A DNA stretch of 64,000 nt from Favolaschia claudopus (taxonomy: Eukaryota > Basidiomycota > Agaricomycetes > Agaricales > Mycenaceae): contig JAWWNJ010000071.1 in assembly GCA_037176885.1 (NCBI GenBank), positions 434,001-498,000 of the forward strand, in the 5' to 3' direction. Positions within the stretch are counted from its first letter, which is position 1, and each line of letters starts with the position of its first letter. The notes beneath the pieces are model-generated. The model did not search any database, was not told the origin of the DNA, and worked only from the letters and a program-made list of their open reading frames with translations. Positions 60,981 to 64,000 of the stretch are shown here, piece after piece. The position numbers and the translations under genes were made by a program.

Positions 60981-62206
60981 ATGGGAGACCAAGAGTTTGC
61001 GCTTGAGCGTTCGTGGTATGTGGAGAATACAACACGCTTGAATCATTCTGAGCTTGGGCGACGCAGGTATGTCGGAAACACAATCTTTGCAGTTTTGTAT
61101 GGTGAGTGGCTAGCCATGCTCGTCGTGGAGACCCCTGCTCAAGCCACTCTTCTTCTGTACAGGCATAGAATTGTCTATGTTCTTTGCGTCGACCTACCTC
61201 CTCCTGCACTGCCCTCAGCCATCGAGGACCAAGATGTTTTACATCGCGTTCAGTGGGACGATACTGGTCCTCATCACTATCGCAATGGCTTGCAACTTGT
61301 AAGTATATCACTGCTATGAATCGTCTTTGTGCGCTATAGGCACGAGACTCACATCTTCAGGTTCTTCGGGCAGATGATGTGGATTGACCATCGCGACTTC
61401 CCCGGCGGGCCAGTCGGTTACTTCTCTGCGAACATCGCCGCGTGGTACAATACATTCGGTACCGCGGCCGATGTGGCCGCGAACATTATGGGCGACGCGC
61501 TCATGGTACGGCCCAGCCCGCCTTTCTTCTTCTAAGTCCGGCTTAACTCGACTTCTTCCAGCTCCATCGTTGCTATGTTTTCTGGCGGCCGTCCTACTAC
61601 ATCGTCATCTTCCCAGCAATGCTTTTCCTTGCCTCTGCAGGTACGTATCAGTCTACATAACTACTCGTGCTGCTTCGCTCATCGGCTCTGTCCAGTGATG
61701 GGCATCATTGCGACCATCCAGAGCGGCTTGCCCGGCGGGGACTTTTTCAATGGTACCGCTGTCAACTTCGCGACACCTTGGCTAGCGTTGACGATAACGT
61801 TCAACGTCGTCGCCACCTCCCTCATCATCGTGCGACTCGTTTCCGCCCTCCGCAGCGCACGAGTTCTGGGACGCGAGCGGACCCAGGTGTATACCGGCGT
61901 GATTGCGCTCCTCGTACAGTCGGCTCTGCCGTTCTCGCTGCTAGGCATCGGCTATCTAGCGACATATGTGACAAATTCTCCTGAGTCGCTTGCATTTGCG
62001 GGGATCTGGGGCGCGTTCGTGGTGCGTATTTGCTGTCTTGTCTGCTCGAAACCATTCAATTGATGTTGCAATGCCAGGCCCTTTCTCCCCAGGCCATCAT
62101 ACTCCACATCGCAATGTCATCCGCCTGGTCTTCGAAGAATGTAACTACCGATAGGGACGGTACACTTCATTTCGTTAGTAAAATTGACAGGACACGGACA
62201 TTCTGA
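60981..62206 (+). CDS. Seven-helix membrane protein, distant relative of the family
   Basis: Exons: MGDQEFALERSWYVENTTRL...NTIFAVLYG, IELSMFFASTYLLLHCPQPS, FFGQMMWIDHRDFPGGPVGY, AAWYNTFGTAADVAANIMGD, LHRCYVFWRPSYYIVIFPAM, VMGIIATIQSGLPGGDFFNG, TFNVVATSLIIVRLVSALRS, TGVIALLVQSALPFSLLGIG and ALSPQAIILHIAMSSAWSSK, stop 62204-62206. All introns are GT-AG and keep frame. HRCYVFW sits where the other copies have YRCYxxW, and LYG precedes the second helix, so it is probably a remote member of the same superfamily. The C-terminal tail (TTDRDGTLHFVSKIDRTRTF) is short and hydrophilic. No function is known to me. Confidence 0.85.
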
Positions 62207-63563
62207 ATATGGATTATACCACTTTGTTATAATGTACTTGTATATACGCTTACATACATTCGAATATACGCATTCACTTTGGGAAGAAAGGCACAAAAAA
62301 TTGTCAAGTTTTAGCTACTTGTATTTTTCAAAATTGCTGCTTGGGTATGGCTCCCCAGAGGGCCCAGTAAAAGCTCAGTTGTTCGTCAATTGCCAACTGC
62401 CATAATTCCAGTTGAACAATTAAATCCCGTAAACTCGACGGTCTCAGAGAATCACTATGGCAATGAATAGGATTAATTGATTAGAACAGGCGGAGGAACA
62501 GGCGTTCATTCTCTCTGTATGGCTGAATAATACCGTGACTTACATCAAAAACAAGACACCCTTTTATACCTTTGAGCCAGGGAACGTGTTCGGATGAGTC
62601 CCACTGGGGTTTTTTCACTTACATCGAACACTTTTTTCCTATCCCCGGCCCAAGCGCGGGAAAACTTTGGTGATTTTATCAATTCGGCCTGCTTTTGCCG
62701 GGTCCCATCATGATTAACAAGACCGTTACTGTCAAGTTACTGCTCGTCTTGCTGCTCGTTACTGCAAGCGTCACTGTAAACTCAGACTCTTCAAGTTGGT
62801 GGATGAGTTATATGCGGCCAAGATACGCGTGCAGCTCCCATTTTTTCTACCTAAGCCATGCATCGGAGGCTAGAGTTCGCTAGCCGTGGCTGCGTGCCAA
62901 CTCGTACTTAGTCCGCTTCAGCTCAGTCTTCGATGCACACTTGGACTCAACTTGGACTCGATTGCGGCTGGCGTGAGTGTCGTCCTTGTCACGAAACACA
63001 TACTAGGAAGAGAGGTGACAGTCTTCTCTGCTGCTGTACGATTCGCTCGAATTTAATCATTGGCATTGGAGAGCATTGGAGTGACAGCTTCACAATGTAC
63101 ACTCTTTTGGGCCGACGCTAGGTATTTCGTGAAAATTTCTTACATCCTAGCCTACCAGTCAACTAGTTGCATCATGGTGCTTGTCACTACCGGCGCGAGG
63201 ATTGAGAAAATGTAGGTGTTTGCCCTCGATCACTTCTCATAAATATAGATCCTGTGAACCAGCGCAGAAAACATCATTGTTGGTGTCAGGCACCATCCAG
63301 TCACTGCCTCCCAATCCTGTATTATGAACGAAATCACCGCGGGCTGCAATGCTCTTATATTCACCCCAAAACTCGCAGGCCTCGTACTCGCCGCTCTCCG
63401 CCCTCGATCTTGCAAACAGCCTGCGCACGACCGACCTTCGGTTTCTCTGCACCGCCGCATGTCAGCTTGCGAATGGTCTGAACCTTTTTTGCCTCGAGAC
63501 ATGAATTTCCCCTCAGGCAGATCGTTTACCACAATTTCTGGTGTGTATTCATCTACAGGTAGT
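62207..63563. other. 1.36 kb gene-free stretch
   Basis: AT-rich at 62200-62420. No recognisable coding region, RNA gene or repeat. Confidence 0.4.
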
Positions 63564-64000
63564 ATGAATCTTCGACTTGAGACGCTGAATTTCCACCCAC
63601 TGGCAGGAGGAGTTGGAGGGTCTGGCGGTGCAGGTGGAGTCGAGGGCGGTACGGGAGGCAGTGGGGAAGGACCGCAGTTTCATATCTCAGCCATCGAGAA
63701 GTGGAACGTTCTCGTCAACGGAAGTAAGTAGAAACAATTCAACCCATGAATTATTTGCACTATCTCATACGCCAGCAGATGCATACTATCACTGCAACAC
63801 CATCACCCACGCATGCCAAGAGCTAGTCGTGAAGCGCCAAATGCCAGCCAACTGGATTCTACCGATTCTACGTTGCCTGGCGGAGTACATACAAGGAGAC
63901 AAAGAAAAAGCCTTGTTTGTGGTCTATTGCGTCGCGTTCGCTTTGCTCTGCCCTGGTTCCCTTAAACTAACGGATCGTCTACGACTCGTACCTCTCATCG
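63564..64000 (+). CDS. Unknown protein with glycine-rich leader, 3' end outside window
   Basis: The start is placed at MNLRLETLNFHPLAGGVGGS, though the frame is open further upstream. A Gly/Glu-rich repeat follows (GGAGGVEGGTGGSGEGP), then QFHISAIEKWNVLVNG. After an intron (63722 to about 63778) the frame continues as NAYYHCNTITHACQELVVKR and EKALFVVYCVAFALLCPGSL to the window end. Gly-rich leaders of this kind precede many uncharacterised agaricomycete proteins. No domain can be named from the visible part. Confidence 0.55.

Overview
The window is nuclear DNA of a filamentous basidiomycete, most likely an agaricomycete mushroom or wood-decay fungus. Genes are cut by many 45-75 bp GT-AG introns. 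Several genes belong to families typical of agaricomycetes: DUF6534 seven-helix membrane proteins, a GMC alcohol (methanol) oxidase and a fungal flavin halogenase. No rRNA, tRNA or CRISPR array was recognised.

Layout. 0-5.2 kb: FAB1 phosphatidylinositol-3-phosphate 5-kinase (minus strand, 3' end outside). 7-9 kb: a decayed LINE-type reverse transcriptase. 9.5-15.2 kb: a damaged DUF6534 gene, an unnamed seven-helix protein (copy D) and a zinc-finger-family paralogue that has lost its fingers. 17-38.6 kb: a run that looks metabolic, made of an MFS exporter of DHA2 type, a twin GC-rich structured repeat, a flavin-dependent halogenase, two divergent DUF6534 genes, an O-methyltransferase and a P450 resembling benzoate 4-hydroxylase that share one 488 bp promoter, and an alcohol oxidase. 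38.6-43.5 kb: gene-free, with a degenerate 0.67 kb duplication. 43.5-47 kb: copy E of the seven-helix family beside a C2H2 zinc-finger gene, the same pairing as at 11-15 kb. 48.7-55.5 kb: a duplicated cassette of seven-helix protein plus type II haloacid-dehalogenase-like HAD hydrolase (copies A and B), the second carrying a 254-258 bp inverted-repeat transposon. 56-62 kb: an epoxide-hydrolase-like enzyme, copy C of the family with an in-frame stop, a relic of a further copy, and a related membrane protein. The last 440 bp start a gene with a glycine-rich leader that runs off the window.

How it may fit together. Halogenase, CYP53-like P450, O-methyltransferase, methanol oxidase and an exporter are the activities expected for making chlorinated, methoxylated aromatics of the chloro-anisyl type known from white-rot fungi. 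Dehalogenase-like HADs and an epoxide hydrolase lie 12-18 kb further on. Cluster membership is inference: the sequence proves adjacency, not a shared product. Exon models of the halogenase (528 aa), P450 (507 aa), O-methyltransferase (470 aa), both HADs (245 aa each) and the epoxide hydrolase (327 aa) were checked base by base and keep frame throughout.

The second striking system is the seven-helix family. Five copies and a relic share two conserved micro-exons (19 and 22 nt), and one homologous intron has a different base at donor position +2 in nearly every copy.
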